The notes below the pieces were generated by a model that ran no database searches, had not been told where the DNA came from, and saw only the letters and a program-made list of their open reading frames with translations. Below, piece after piece: positions 42,231 through 50,761 of a DNA stretch of 64,000 nucleotides. The translations under genes and the position numbers were made by a program. The number at the start of each line of letters is the position of its first letter. Within the stretch, counting starts at the first letter, position 1. The stretch covers positions 3,472,001-3,536,000 of the forward strand of contig OZ257257.1 of the NCBI GenBank assembly GCA_965279705.1, written 5' to 3'. The DNA is from Stagnimonas sp965279705. Lineage in GTDB: Bacteria > Pseudomonadota > Gammaproteobacteria > Nevskiales > Nevskiaceae.

Positions 42231-43589
42231 TCATGCTGGCTCAACCTCTTGTGCCAGCAGAGCTAATAGCTGAGCCCGAACTGCTGGGTCGCGTGCAGCA
42301 CTCTCCATCGCTGTTCGGATCGCTGGCGACAGCTCGACATCAACAGGTGCCATGCCAGCAAGCTGTTTGAGTCTTTTCTCGCGCATCTCATAGATGGGAC
42401 GCAGCGCATCAACCTTGGCTTTGGGGCTGATGTAACCGGCAGTTACATCCTGCGACATGCTGGCGTGGTTCATAGCTGTCTTGACCATGAAAAGGTTCGA
42501 GCCGGTGTCTCCACTCAACTCGCTGGCAAATGTGCGGCGTAGATCGTGCGCACAAATCTTCAAGCCGCTTGCAGCCTCCAACATGCCAAGCACGTTACGA
42601 ATATCAACGACGTGCTTACCCACGATACGTGACGGAAATACCCAATCCCCCTCTCGCTTACCGTTTCGCGCAATCCGGCTTTTCACAATGTCTGCAGCCC
42701 AAGGGCCAAGCGGAAAGATGTGAGCCCGCTTGTTCTTGGTGTTCTCTTCCTTGAACACGACCACTCTGTTCGTGAAGTCCACATCTTCAATTTTGAGTCT
42801 CTGTGTCTCTGTTTTTCTGCCACCCCACAGCATCAGACAAAGGAGGTAATCGGCCGTGACGCTCACTGCGAATTGCGGATGTGCCCGCAAGCGGATGAGC
42901 TCAACGATCCACTTCTGCCCTGCAACTTCGGCTGTTGGCAGAATGGTTTCTCTGGCGCGGACCAGTTTCGGGCTTTTGGCCTTGCGCCATAACGAAAAAG
43001 GATTGCCGCTGATGCCCTGCTGATCCGCCTGATAGCCATAGGCCGCCCGGCAGTAGCGATATACGCGCCAGCCGGTCGCGCGATGCGTCCGCATCAGCTT
43101 TGCCAGAGTGCTCTCAATGAGATCGACGGTGATGTCCTCGAAAGGTGAGGTCCAGAGCTTTGTGCCTTCAAGCCTCGCCGCTGTTTTTAGTCTGTCCTTA
43201 ACGGTGTTCTTAGCACTGCTTTCCTTCTTGATGTCTGCGTATTCATTGAAGACCTTCGCGAAGGTCAATCGTCCCTTTTGCTGTGCGCTGAGTGTTGCGG
43301 CTTGCTGCTCGCGGATACGAAGGAAGGGGTCAATACCGTCTGCCATCCAACCAAGCCAGATGAGTGCACGCTTACGTGCAGCTTCCACTGTCATTTCTGG
43401 ATACGTGCCAAGCGTTCTTTTAACGGATACGCTGCCGCCCATCTTGCGTTGCACGAAGAAGCTGATGGCTCCGGGGGAGACTCGGACGCCGAAGTTTTTC
43501 TGCTCGGTGTCACGGTAGATGACATCGGCAACTCGACTGTTCGCAGCACGAAGTTTGTCGAGGAAACTGCGAGTGATGTGCTGCTGCAT
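42231..43589 (-). CDS. int: Tyrosine recombinase (P4-type integrase)
   Basis: Site-specific recombinase of 452 residues that would integrate the island at the tRNA. The N-terminal part resembles the DUF4102/P4 arm-binding domain (FGVRVSPGAISFFVQRKM, RTLGTYPEMTVEAARKRALIWLG). The catalytic domain has the Arg in LWGGRKTETQRL, H-x-L-R in CAHDLRRTFAS, a His in MNHASMSQDVTAGYI and its Tyr nucleophile. The gene lies next to the right junction and reads inward. The right copy of the 24-bp repeat sits just upstream of its start, near the promoter, where the integrase could control itself. Confidence 0.94.
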   Translation of the reverse strand: MQQHITRSFLDKLRAANSRVADVIYRDTEQKNFGVRVSPGAISFFVQRKMGGSVSVKRTLGTYPEMTVEAARKRALIWLGWMADGIDPFLRIREQQAATLSAQQKGRLTFAKVFNEYADIKKESSAKNTVKDRLKTAARLEGTKLWTSPFEDITVDLIESTLAKLMRTHRATGWRVYRYCRAAYGYQADQQGISGNPFSLWRKAKSPKLVRARETILPTAEVAGQKWIVELIRLRAHPQFAVSVTADYLLCLMLWGGRKTETQRLKIEDVDFTNRVVVFKEENTKNKRAHIFPLGPWAADIVKSRIARNGKREGDWVFPSRIVGKHVVDIRNVLGMLEAASGLKICAHDLRRTFASELSGDTGSNLFMVKTAMNHASMSQDVTAGYISPKAKVDALRPIYEMREKRLKQLAGMAPVDVELSPAIRTAMESAARDPAVRAQLLALLAQEVEPA

Positions 43590-43630
43590 GCTCCGGCTCC
43601 GTGTCCATCCCGCCAGCAGCGTAGCAGTTC

Positions 43631-43654
43631 ATGGCTCCGTCATGGCTCCGGCAA
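43631..43654 (+). repeat. Right copy of 24-bp island-end direct repeat
   Basis: Double TGGCTCCG unit matching the left copy at 25155-25178 in 22 of 24 bases, same orientation, 42 bases upstream of the integrase start and about 140 bases from the right crossover. Candidate arm-type site. Confidence 0.6.
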
Positions 43655-43793
43655 TTGCCGTCATTTGGGTGCTTTTAGCGGCGCGCCGTGAGTGCGATGA
43701 AAATTGCGATATTTCACGTTAATTGTTATATTTCAGTCACTTAAATACTTTTAATCCTCTAATTGGCTCACCGCGCTACCGATAACCAAGAGA

Positions 43794-43838
43794 CTCATAA
43801 TTCTTTGGTTGCCGGTTCAAGTCCGGCAGGGCCCACCA
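43794..43838 (+). pseudogene. 3' half of the split host tRNA, right island junction
   Basis: Begins with the anticodon loop CTCATAA (shared crossover), then TTCTT, the variable loop, T arm GCCGG-TTCAAGT-CCGGC, acceptor AGGGCCC, A and CCA. Joined to 24973-25011 it gives a 77-nt tRNA with complete pairing. Alone it has no 5' half and is not functional. Confidence 0.88.
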
Positions 43839-43846
43839 CTTTCTTC

Positions 43847-45100
43847 ATGCCCGCCTACGCCGCCATCGACTTTGGTACCTCCAACTCCGCCGTCTTCGTG
43901 GGCGCCGGCGATACAGAAACGTTGGTGACGCTTGAGCAAGACAAGCACACCATGCCGACCGCCGTGTTCTTCAATGCAGAAGAGCGCAGCATCGTCTTCG
44001 GGCGGCAGGCCATTGCGGAATATCAGGCGGCGTATCCCGGTCGATTGATGCGCTCGCTCAAGAGCCTGCTGGGCAGTGAACTGATGCGCGAGACCACGCT
44101 CATCAACGGCAAAGCGGTGGCTTACAAAGACATCCTCGCGCATTTTCTCAGCCATCTGAAGCAAGTGGCCGAGCAGCAGTGCGGCCAGGAGTTGCAGCAA
44201 CTGGTGCTGGGCCGCCCGGTATTTTTCGTCGATGACGACGCGGTGCGCGATGCCGATGCCGAGAGCACCCTCGCTGACATCGCCAAAAGCGTGGGCTACA
44301 GCGACGTGCAGTTTCAATACGAGCCGATTGCCGCTGCACTCGACTTTGAAAGCCAGCTCACGCGCGAGACGCTGGTGCTGGTGGCGGATATCGGCGGCGG
44401 CACCTCCGACTTCTCGCTGATCCGCCTCGGGCCCGAGCGCGCCAAGCTCAAGGATCGCAGCGCCGACGTGCTCGCCAATGGCGGCGTGCACATCGCCGGC
44501 ACCGACTTTGACCAGCAGCTGAGCCTCGCCACCGTCATGCCAACGCTGGGCTTGGGCGGCATCACGCGCAACGGCAAGCCGATCCCCGCGCATCTCTATT
44601 TCGAGCTGGCCACCTGGCATCGCATCAACCTGCTGTATGTGCCGCAAACGCTCGCAGCGGCAGAGGCGATGCGCACCATCTTCAAGGACGAACGCGCCCA
44701 CACGCGGCTGATGCGCGTGCTGCGCGAGCGCGAAGGGCACCGGTTGGCGGGCGAAGTGGAGGCAGCGAAAGTCACCGTCGCCGAAACCGGCTCGGCCGAG
44801 ATCGACCTGGGCTTTGTCGAAGAGGCCCTGCGGGCCTCGCTCGACGCCACGCAGTTGCAGCAGGCACTCGCCACCGGCCTGCGCAAGATTGCCGACGCCG
44901 CACATCGCACCGTTGCCGATGCGGGCCTCACACCGGCTGCGGTGGAGGCCATCTACTTCACCGGCGGCTCCACGGGTCTGGCGGGCCTGAGGGCGGCCAT
45001 CGCCGAGGGCTTTCCCAACGCACGCCTCATCATTGGCGAGCAGTTCGCAAGCGTCGCCAAGGGCCTGGGCGTACATGCCCACAAACTGTTTTCGAGCTGA
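43847..45100 (+). CDS. yegD: YegD-like Hsp70-family protein
   Basis: Hsp70/actin-fold ATPase of 417 residues lacking the substrate-binding domain, like E. coli YegD. The phosphate loops are visible: YAAIDFGTSNSAVF at the N-terminus and VLVADIGGGTSDFSLIRLG, plus the adenosine motif YFTGGSTGLAGLR near the C-terminus. The start at 43847 begins just after the tRNA half; upstream codons lie in the tRNA. It is the first chromosomal gene right of the island, so its native promoter may have been displaced if it depended on sequence left of the tRNA. Function of the family is poorly known. Confidence 0.9.
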   Translation: MPAYAAIDFGTSNSAVFVGAGDTETLVTLEQDKHTMPTAVFFNAEERSIVFGRQAIAEYQAAYPGRLMRSLKSLLGSELMRETTLINGKAVAYKDILAHFLSHLKQVAEQQCGQELQQLVLGRPVFFVDDDAVRDADAESTLADIAKSVGYSDVQFQYEPIAAALDFESQLTRETLVLVADIGGGTSDFSLIRLGPERAKLKDRSADVLANGGVHIAGTDFDQQLSLATVMPTLGLGGITRNGKPIPAHLYFELATWHRINLLYVPQTLAAAEAMRTIFKDERAHTRLMRVLREREGHRLAGEVEAAKVTVAETGSAEIDLGFVEEALRASLDATQLQQALATGLRKIADAAHRTVADAGLTPAAVEAIYFTGGSTGLAGLRAAIAEGFPNARLIIGEQFASVAKGLGVHAHKLFSS

Positions 45101-45181
45101 CGCCGAGTCTCGCCCTACAATCCAGCGCTCCCGCCCATCCAAGAGGCGACATTGCCTGCAACCCGTGCCGATGGAGGCCCG

Positions 45182-46981
45182 ATGACCGATTTTTTTCCGC
45201 TCCGCGAGCTGACCTTCCAGCTGCATGAAGTGCATGGCCTGGGTGATGTGCTGAAGCTGCCGCGTTACGCGATGCACGACCGCGAGACCTGCGACGCGAT
45301 TCTCGATGCCGCACACACGCTCGCCGTCGAAGAGTTTCTGCCGCACGCGGCGATCTCGGATGCGCAGGAGCCGCACTTCGACGGCACCAAGGTTCACTTG
45401 CCGAAAGAAGTGAAGCCCGCGATTGATGCCTTTCTCGCCGGCGGCTTCTTGAAGGCCGCGTTCGACGAAGACGTGGGCGGTTTGCAACTGCCGCAGATGG
45501 TCTACAGCTCGATGGCCGCCCTCTTTACCGCCGCCAATATCGGCACCATGGGTTATCTGTTTCTCACCGTCGCCGCTGCCAATCTGTTGCGCGCGCACGG
45601 CAACGAGCCACAGCAGAAAAAGTATCTGCTACCGATGCTCGAAGGTCGCTTCTTCGGCACCATGTGCTTGAGTGAACCGCAGGCGGGTTCGAGCCTCGCG
45701 GATATCAAAACCAAGGCCGTGCCGCGCGCCGATGGCCGCTTTGATATCACCGGTAACAAGATGTGGATCAGCGGTGGCGAACACGACTTGAGCGAGAACA
45801 TCGTGCAGCTGGTGCTGGCGAAGATCGAAGGCGCACCGGCCGGTGTGAAGGGCATCTCGCTATTCATCGTGCCGAAAAAGACCGTCAACGACGATGGCTC
45901 GCTCGGTGGGCGGAACGGCATCCGTCTGATCGGCCTCAACCACAAGATGGGCTATCGCGGCACCACCAACACCGCGCTCGCATTTGGCGACGGCGAAGAG
46001 TGCATCGGCGAACTCATTGGCGAGCCCCACAAGGGTCTCGCCTACATGTTTCACATGATGAACGAGGCTCGCATTGCAGTCGGTGCGGGGGCCGCCGCAC
46101 TCGCCATGGCGGGCTATCGCTATGCGCTGGGCTATACGCAGCAGCGGCCGCAGGGCCGCGCGCTCAGCAACAAGAATCCCAGCTCGCCGCCGGTCAACAT
46201 CAGCGAGCACCCGGACGTGCGCCGCATGCTGCTGGCGCAGAAGAGCTACGTCGAAGGCGCGCTGTCGCTCTGCCTCTACTGCGCACGCCTGGTCGATGAA
46301 GAAATCGGCAACGCCGATGTCACAGTGAAAGCCGAAAGCCACGCTCTGCTCGACCTGCTCACACCCATCGCCAAGGCTTGGCCGAGCGAGTGGTGTCTGG
46401 AGGCCAACAAGCTTGCCATCCAGTGCCTCGGCGGCTACGGCTACACGCGCGACTACCCAGTCGAGCGGCTCTACCGCGACAACCGCCTCAACCCCATCCA
46501 CGAAGGCACCAACGGCATTCAAGGGCTGGACCTGCTCGGCCGCAAGGTACTCGGCGATGGCGGCAAGGCACTGAAGCTCTTGTTCGCGCGCATGGAGGCG
46601 ACCATCACCGCCGCCGCAAGCGATGCTGTGCTGGCCGAATACGCCACGGCGCTCAAGGCTGCGATGGCGCGCATCCAGACCGTCACCGTCAAACTCGGCG
46701 GCACTGCAGCCCTAGGCCAGATGGATTTGGCGATGGCCAACAGCAGCGCTTATCTCGAACTGTTCGGCCACACCGTCATCGCCTGGCAGTGGCTCACGCA
46801 GGCGCTGATCGCACAAGCGGCACTGCCCGCAGCCAGCCACAGCGACCAAGGCTTCTACAAGGGCAAGCTCAGCGCCTGCCGCTACTTCTATCGCTACGAA
46901 CTGCCCAAAACCGCCACGTACGCCGACTTGCTGATGCAGATGGACGACACGCTGCTGACCGTGGACGTAGCCAGCCTATGA
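45182..46981 (+). CDS. Acyl-CoA dehydrogenase, 600-residue FadE5-like class
   Basis: Flavoprotein of 599 residues that introduces the first double bond into acyl-CoA in beta-oxidation. Motifs of the family: CLSEPQAGSSLADIKTKA, KMWISGGEHDL, MMNEARIAVGAGAAALA, and IQCLGGYGYTRDYPVERLYRDNRLNPIHEGTNGIQ, where the Glu of HEGTNGIQ is the probable base. The length and C-terminal helical domain place it with the longer class. Start at ATG 45182. Its stop overlaps the thioesterase ATG, and a zinc alcohol dehydrogenase follows, also overlapping, so the three genes act in one fatty acid or alcohol catabolic unit. Confidence 0.92.
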   Translation: MTDFFPLRELTFQLHEVHGLGDVLKLPRYAMHDRETCDAILDAAHTLAVEEFLPHAAISDAQEPHFDGTKVHLPKEVKPAIDAFLAGGFLKAAFDEDVGGLQLPQMVYSSMAALFTAANIGTMGYLFLTVAAANLLRAHGNEPQQKKYLLPMLEGRFFGTMCLSEPQAGSSLADIKTKAVPRADGRFDITGNKMWISGGEHDLSENIVQLVLAKIEGAPAGVKGISLFIVPKKTVNDDGSLGGRNGIRLIGLNHKMGYRGTTNTALAFGDGEECIGELIGEPHKGLAYMFHMMNEARIAVGAGAAALAMAGYRYALGYTQQRPQGRALSNKNPSSPPVNISEHPDVRRMLLAQKSYVEGALSLCLYCARLVDEEIGNADVTVKAESHALLDLLTPIAKAWPSEWCLEANKLAIQCLGGYGYTRDYPVERLYRDNRLNPIHEGTNGIQGLDLLGRKVLGDGGKALKLLFARMEATITAAASDAVLAEYATALKAAMARIQTVTVKLGGTAALGQMDLAMANSSAYLELFGHTVIAWQWLTQALIAQAALPAASHSDQGFYKGKLSACRYFYRYELPKTATYADLLMQMDDTLLTVDVASL

Positions 46982-47409
46982 GCACGCGCGCCGCCTACAA
47001 GCACGTACTGCGCATCGGCACGCGCTGGAAGGACAACGACATCTACGGTCACGTCAACAACGTCGAGTACTACAGCTACTTCGATACCGTCATCAACGCC
47101 TATCTCATCGGCAGCGGCGCGCTCGATATTCATCACGGCGCCGTGATTGGCCTGTGTGCGGAATCGCACTGCAAGTTTCTGGACTCGCTCGCCTTCCCTT
47201 TAGCCGTCGATGCCGGCCTGCGCGTCGCCCACCTCGGCAAGAGCAGCGTGCGCTACGAGATTGGTTTGTTTGCCGAAGACAAGCAAACCTGCGCCGCCCA
47301 AGGCTGGTTCGTGCATGTGTTCGTCGATCGCGTCACGCGCAAATCCACGCCGCTACCCGAGGCACTGCGCAGCGCGCTCGCCGCCCTGCAAGTCGAGGCT
47401 CAAACATGA
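46978..47409 (+). CDS. Hotdog-fold acyl-CoA thioesterase
   Basis: Thioesterase of 143 residues of the 4-hydroxybenzoyl-CoA/YbgC type: GTRWKDNDIYGHVNNVEYYSYFDTVIN holds the catalytic Asp region and the hotdog helix. It would hydrolyse an acyl-CoA made by the neighbouring enzymes. It is an ATGA-coupled middle gene between the acyl-CoA dehydrogenase and the alcohol dehydrogenase. The long upstream frame belongs to the dehydrogenase in another phase. Confidence 0.88.
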   Translation: MSTRAAYKHVLRIGTRWKDNDIYGHVNNVEYYSYFDTVINAYLIGSGALDIHHGAVIGLCAESHCKFLDSLAFPLAVDAGLRVAHLGKSSVRYEIGLFAEDKQTCAAQGWFVHVFVDRVTRKSTPLPEALRSALAALQVEAQT

Positions 47410-48530
47410 AAGTCAAAGCCGCCGTACTCCGTGAGATGGGCCTGCCCGCGCCCTATGCACAAAGCCAGCCGCTGAAGATCGAAACCGTTGAGCTCGCCCC
47501 GCCCGGCCCCGGTGAATTACTGGTGCGCATTACCGCTGCCGGCCTGTGCCACAGCGATCTCTCGGTGATCGAAGGCAACCGCCCACGCCCGATGCCGATG
47601 GTGCTCGGCCACGAGGCGACCGGAATAGTTGAAGGGCTTGGCGAGCACGTAAACGACTTCGCCGTGGGCGATGCCGTGGTGTTCTCCTTCGTGCCCAGCT
47701 GCGGTCACTGCGCGCCCTGTGCGGAAGGCCGCGCCGCGCTCTGCGAGCCCGGTGCCAAGGCCAATGGTGCCGGCACGCTGCTCACCGGCGGCATGCGCTG
47801 GTCCGTCGATGGCAACCAGCCCTATCACCATCTGGGCGTCTCGGGCTTTGCCGAAGCCACCGTGGTCTCGGCGCGCTCGGCGGTGAAGATCGACCGCGAT
47901 CTGAAACCAGAAATCGCCGCCCTGTTCGGCTGCGCTGTGATGACCGGCATGGGCGCAGTGGTGAACACCGCTGCGGTGCGGCCCGGCCAGAGCGTGGCCG
48001 TGTTTGGCCTCGGCGGCGTCGGCCTTTCTGCCGTGCTCGGTGCCGTCGCGGCCGGTGCCTATCCCATCGTCGCCATCGACCGCGTGCCGGAGAAACTGGC
48101 CCTCGCCAAGGCGCTCGGCGCCTCGCACACCGTGATGGCCGACGACAACACCGTCGAGGCCATTCGCGCGGCCACCAACGGCGGCGCACAGGTGACGGTG
48201 GAAACCGTCGGCCACGAAGCCGTGCTGGTGCAGGCTTATCAGGCCACGCGACGCGGCGGCCTCACCGTCACCGCCGGCCTGCCGCACCCCAGCAAGATGT
48301 TTTCGATCCCCGCCGTCAGCCTCGTCGCCGAAGAGCGCACGGTGAAGGGCAGCTACATGGGCAGCGCCGTGCCCCAGCGCGACATCCCCCGCTACATCGC
48401 CCTGCACCGCGCCGGGCGGCTACCGGTGGAGAAGCTGCTGACGCACACACTCAAGCTCGATGAGATCAATGCCGGGTTTGATCGCTTGGCGCGGGGTGAA
48501 GCAGTGCGGCAGGTGGTGTTGTTCGGCTAA
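47406..48530 (+). CDS. Zinc-dependent alcohol dehydrogenase
   Basis: Medium-chain dehydrogenase of 374 residues, class III-like. Catalytic zinc ligands appear in AGLCHSDLSV and LGHEATG; the structural zinc site is CGHCAPCAEGRAALC; the NAD-binding turn is VFGLGGVGLSAVLGA. It oxidises a primary or secondary alcohol with NAD; the substrate is not known. It overlaps the thioesterase stop by ATGA and closes the three-gene operon. Confidence 0.92.
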   Translation: MKVKAAVLREMGLPAPYAQSQPLKIETVELAPPGPGELLVRITAAGLCHSDLSVIEGNRPRPMPMVLGHEATGIVEGLGEHVNDFAVGDAVVFSFVPSCGHCAPCAEGRAALCEPGAKANGAGTLLTGGMRWSVDGNQPYHHLGVSGFAEATVVSARSAVKIDRDLKPEIAALFGCAVMTGMGAVVNTAAVRPGQSVAVFGLGGVGLSAVLGAVAAGAYPIVAIDRVPEKLALAKALGASHTVMADDNTVEAIRAATNGGAQVTVETVGHEAVLVQAYQATRRGGLTVTAGLPHPSKMFSIPAVSLVAEERTVKGSYMGSAVPQRDIPRYIALHRAGRLPVEKLLTHTLKLDEINAGFDRLARGEAVRQVVLFG

Positions 48531-48549
48531 CCCGATTACTTCTAGTGTT

Positions 48550-49248
48550 TCACCTAGTAGCCACTACAGAGAACTGACAATCAAGACTGTAGAAATTGGG
48601 GAAGGCTCGCGACAGCTCGGATGTTGCGTAAAAACCCAGTGCCATTTCGTAATTTCCGATTGGTAGTTGATAGCCCATTACGAACGAGTTCAGCCCTGTA
48701 TGAAGCTCATATTGCTGCTCATAAACTTGCGTGACTTCGTTGGGCGTCGAAGGTCTATCAACTCTCAAATAAATCGGCGAGAGCGCCGTAGTCCTTACGT
48801 TCGGATTCAAATCGAGCTGAACCAAAAACACCTCGTCTCGCGTCACTCGCGCCTCCGGACAACGAGCTTTTCCGAATCCAGCGATGGGTGCCTTCAAATA
48901 GCCCTGAACATTCACGGGCATGTTGAATGCAGGAGTCATTGGGCGATTTAATGTGCTGGTGACTGCCTGTTGCCCGCCCTCAAGCGACGAACGAGCAGCC
49001 AAGTCTTCTAAAGCCTTGGAAAGGCTGTTGAGCCTCTCTACAGTCAAAAAGTCAGGGTCGTCAGGCGAGCGCTCGATTCTCACAACAACGGGGGCGGCTC
49101 CGTCGGCGGGCGTAGCCACCACCACTTTCTCTGCGCCAGTGACTTTTGTGAAAATCAAGCCACAGGTGAATGCGACTGCACCGATCACAAGTGCCCAGAT
49201 TGCTTGATGCAGATTTTGTGTGCTGAAGAATTTTTGTTCGCTAGCCAT
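48550..49248 (-). CDS. Hypothetical membrane-anchored protein
   Basis: Protein of 232 residues with an N-terminal membrane anchor at about residues 17-36 (AIWALVIGAVAFTCGLIFTKV). It is followed by a periplasmic part with a coiled stretch (LTVERLNSLSKALEDLAARSS) and a probable beta domain with two Cys (KARCPEAR, YSLDCQF) that might form a disulphide. I do not recognise the family. It follows the aldehyde dehydrogenase gene in opposite phase, converging with the alcohol dehydrogenase operon. Base use is slightly less GC-rich than its neighbours. Confidence 0.7.
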   Translation of the reverse strand: MASEQKFFSTQNLHQAIWALVIGAVAFTCGLIFTKVTGAEKVVVATPADGAAPVVVRIERSPDDPDFLTVERLNSLSKALEDLAARSSLEGGQQAVTSTLNRPMTPAFNMPVNVQGYLKAPIAGFGKARCPEARVTRDEVFLVQLDLNPNVRTTALSPIYLRVDRPSTPNEVTQVYEQQYELHTGLNSFVMGYQLPIGNYEMALGFYATSELSRAFPNFYSLDCQFSVVATR

Positions 49249-49265
49249 GTTTAATTACTACTGAT

Positions 49266-50705
49266 TTAGGTGGCTTTGGGTGGCGTGCGTACGACCATCA
49301 CCCGCGGCTCGGTCAAATGCTCAATCGCCCACCGCACCCCCTCACGCCCCGCACCTGAGTCCTTCACGCCGCCGTAGGGCATGTTGTCGACCCTAAAACT
49401 CGGCACATCGCCGATCACCACGCCGCCGACTTGCAGCACATCCCAAGCGCGTTTGGCCTTGTGCAGGTCGCGGGTGAAGATGCCGGCTTGCAGGCCGAAG
49501 ACGCTGTCGTTGACTTGCGCGAGGGCGGCCTCGAAATCATCGAAGGCATCCATCACTGCGACGGGGCCGAAGGCTTCCTTGGCGACGAGGTCGCAGTCTT
49601 TCGGCACGTTCTCCAAGAGGGCGGGTGTGAGCATCACGCCCTTGCGCTCGCCGCCGCAGAGCAGTGTGCCGCCGCGCTCGACGGCGGCCTTGATCCAGCT
49701 TTCCAAACGGATCGCCTCCTTCTCGGAGATTACTGGGCCGATGAAGGTCTTTTCATCGCGCGGGTCGCCGCAGACGAGGGCCTTGGTGGCGGCGACGAGT
49801 TTGTCGCGCAGCGTCGTGTAGAGCGAGCGGTGCACGAGGATGCGCTGCACGCTAATGCAGCTCTGGCCGGACTGGTAGAACGCGCCGAACACGATGCGGG
49901 CGACGGCGTCTTCCACATCCGTGCCCTCATCCACCACGCAGGCGGCATTGCCGCCGAGTTCGAGGATGACGGCCTTCTTGCCGGCGCGGTTTTTCATGTC
50001 CCAGCCCACGGGCGGCGAGCCGGTGAAGCTCAAGAGTTTCAGGCGCTCGTCGGTAACCAGGGCACCGGCATCGGCGGAGTTCATGGGCAATATCGAGAAC
50101 GCGCCCTTGGGCAGCTTGGTCTCACTCAGCACCTCGCCGATCACCAGCGCACCAATAGGCGTGGCACTCGCGGGCTTCAGCACGAAGGGGCAGCCGGCGA
50201 CGATGGCGGGGGCGATTTTGTGGGCGGCGAGGTTGAGCGGAAAGTTGAAGGGGCTGATGAAGCCCACCGGCCCCACTGGCACGCGCTTAACCATGCTCCA
50301 ATAGTTTTTAGCGCGGGTGCTGATATCGAGCGGCAGCAGCTCGCCACCCTGCCTTGTCGCCTCACCCATGGCGATCTTGAAGGTGTCAATCAGGCGGGTG
50401 ACTTCGCCGCGCGAGTCCTTGATGGGCTTGCCGGCTTCGATGCAAAGCGCAATCGCCAATTCTTCCTGCCGCTCGGTGAAGCGCTTCACGCAGTGTTCGA
50501 GCACTTCGGCTTTTTCAAAGCCGGCGAGCGCGGCCATGGCGGGTGCGGCCTTCACGGCCCAGCCGATGGCGACGTCTAGCACCGCAGGCGTGGCGAGCGC
50601 GACTTCGGTCGCTTTCGCGCCTGAGTATTTGTCCATCACCGGCAGCGTGGTGGTGCCTTCGGTCGCGGCATTGGCGAGGTAGTAGGGATAGCGATTGCGC
50701 AGCAT
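49266..50705 (-). CDS. NAD(P)-dependent aldehyde dehydrogenase
   Basis: Aldehyde dehydrogenase of 479 residues. The catalytic Cys is in YQSGQSCISVQRI, the general base Glu in VILELGGNAACVV, the cofactor motif in LSFTGSPPVGWDM, and the N-terminal site in FISPFNFPLNLAAHKIAPAI. It turns an aldehyde into an acid; the type resembles the lactaldehyde/glyceraldehyde-3-phosphate dehydrogenase-like group. ATG 50705 is preferred, ten codons inside the longest frame. It is divergent from lptF by 56 bases and probably unrelated to it. Confidence 0.9.
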   Translation of the reverse strand: MLRNRYPYYLANAATEGTTTLPVMDKYSGAKATEVALATPAVLDVAIGWAVKAAPAMAALAGFEKAEVLEHCVKRFTERQEELAIALCIEAGKPIKDSRGEVTRLIDTFKIAMGEATRQGGELLPLDISTRAKNYWSMVKRVPVGPVGFISPFNFPLNLAAHKIAPAIVAGCPFVLKPASATPIGALVIGEVLSETKLPKGAFSILPMNSADAGALVTDERLKLLSFTGSPPVGWDMKNRAGKKAVILELGGNAACVVDEGTDVEDAVARIVFGAFYQSGQSCISVQRILVHRSLYTTLRDKLVAATKALVCGDPRDEKTFIGPVISEKEAIRLESWIKAAVERGGTLLCGGERKGVMLTPALLENVPKDCDLVAKEAFGPVAVMDAFDDFEAALAQVNDSVFGLQAGIFTRDLHKAKRAWDVLQVGGVVIGDVPSFRVDNMPYGGVKDSGAGREGVRWAIEHLTEPRVMVVRTPPKAT

Positions 50706-50761
50706 GTGACGCCTCCAATAGGTCTTGTGCCTCACAATAGCGCCCGCAGCAAAAACCGACC

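Larger units (their letters stand above)
25004..43800. mobile_element. Integrative mobilizable island in the anticodon loop of a CAU tRNA
   Basis: An element of about 18.8 kb bounded by the direct repeat ACTCATAA (25004-25011 and 43793-43800), the crossover core inside a split tRNA gene. The right end carries a tyrosine integrase and the left end a small DNA-binding protein that may be an excisionase. Mobilisation genes (MOBQ-type relaxase, TraD, an RSF1010-like oriT) are present but no mating-pair apparatus, so it would depend on a helper. The cargo is a type III-like restriction-modification set, a BRO-N protein, NA37, RelA/SpoT-domain and helicase genes, and three unknown genes. A 24-bp direct repeat near both ends may be integrase arm sites. 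An intact CAU tRNA is carried just inside the left end. Confidence 0.88.

Noticed and set aside
43741..43793. Possible degenerate tRNA 5' half just left of the right junction
   Set aside because: Some bases resemble a reversed tRNA arm, but neither strand gives paired stems; only the 3' half from 43794 is supported.
43817..45598. 593-codon minus-strand frame opposite the Hsp70 and acyl-CoA dehydrogenase genes
   Set aside because: It spans two clear genes on the other strand and carries no motif.
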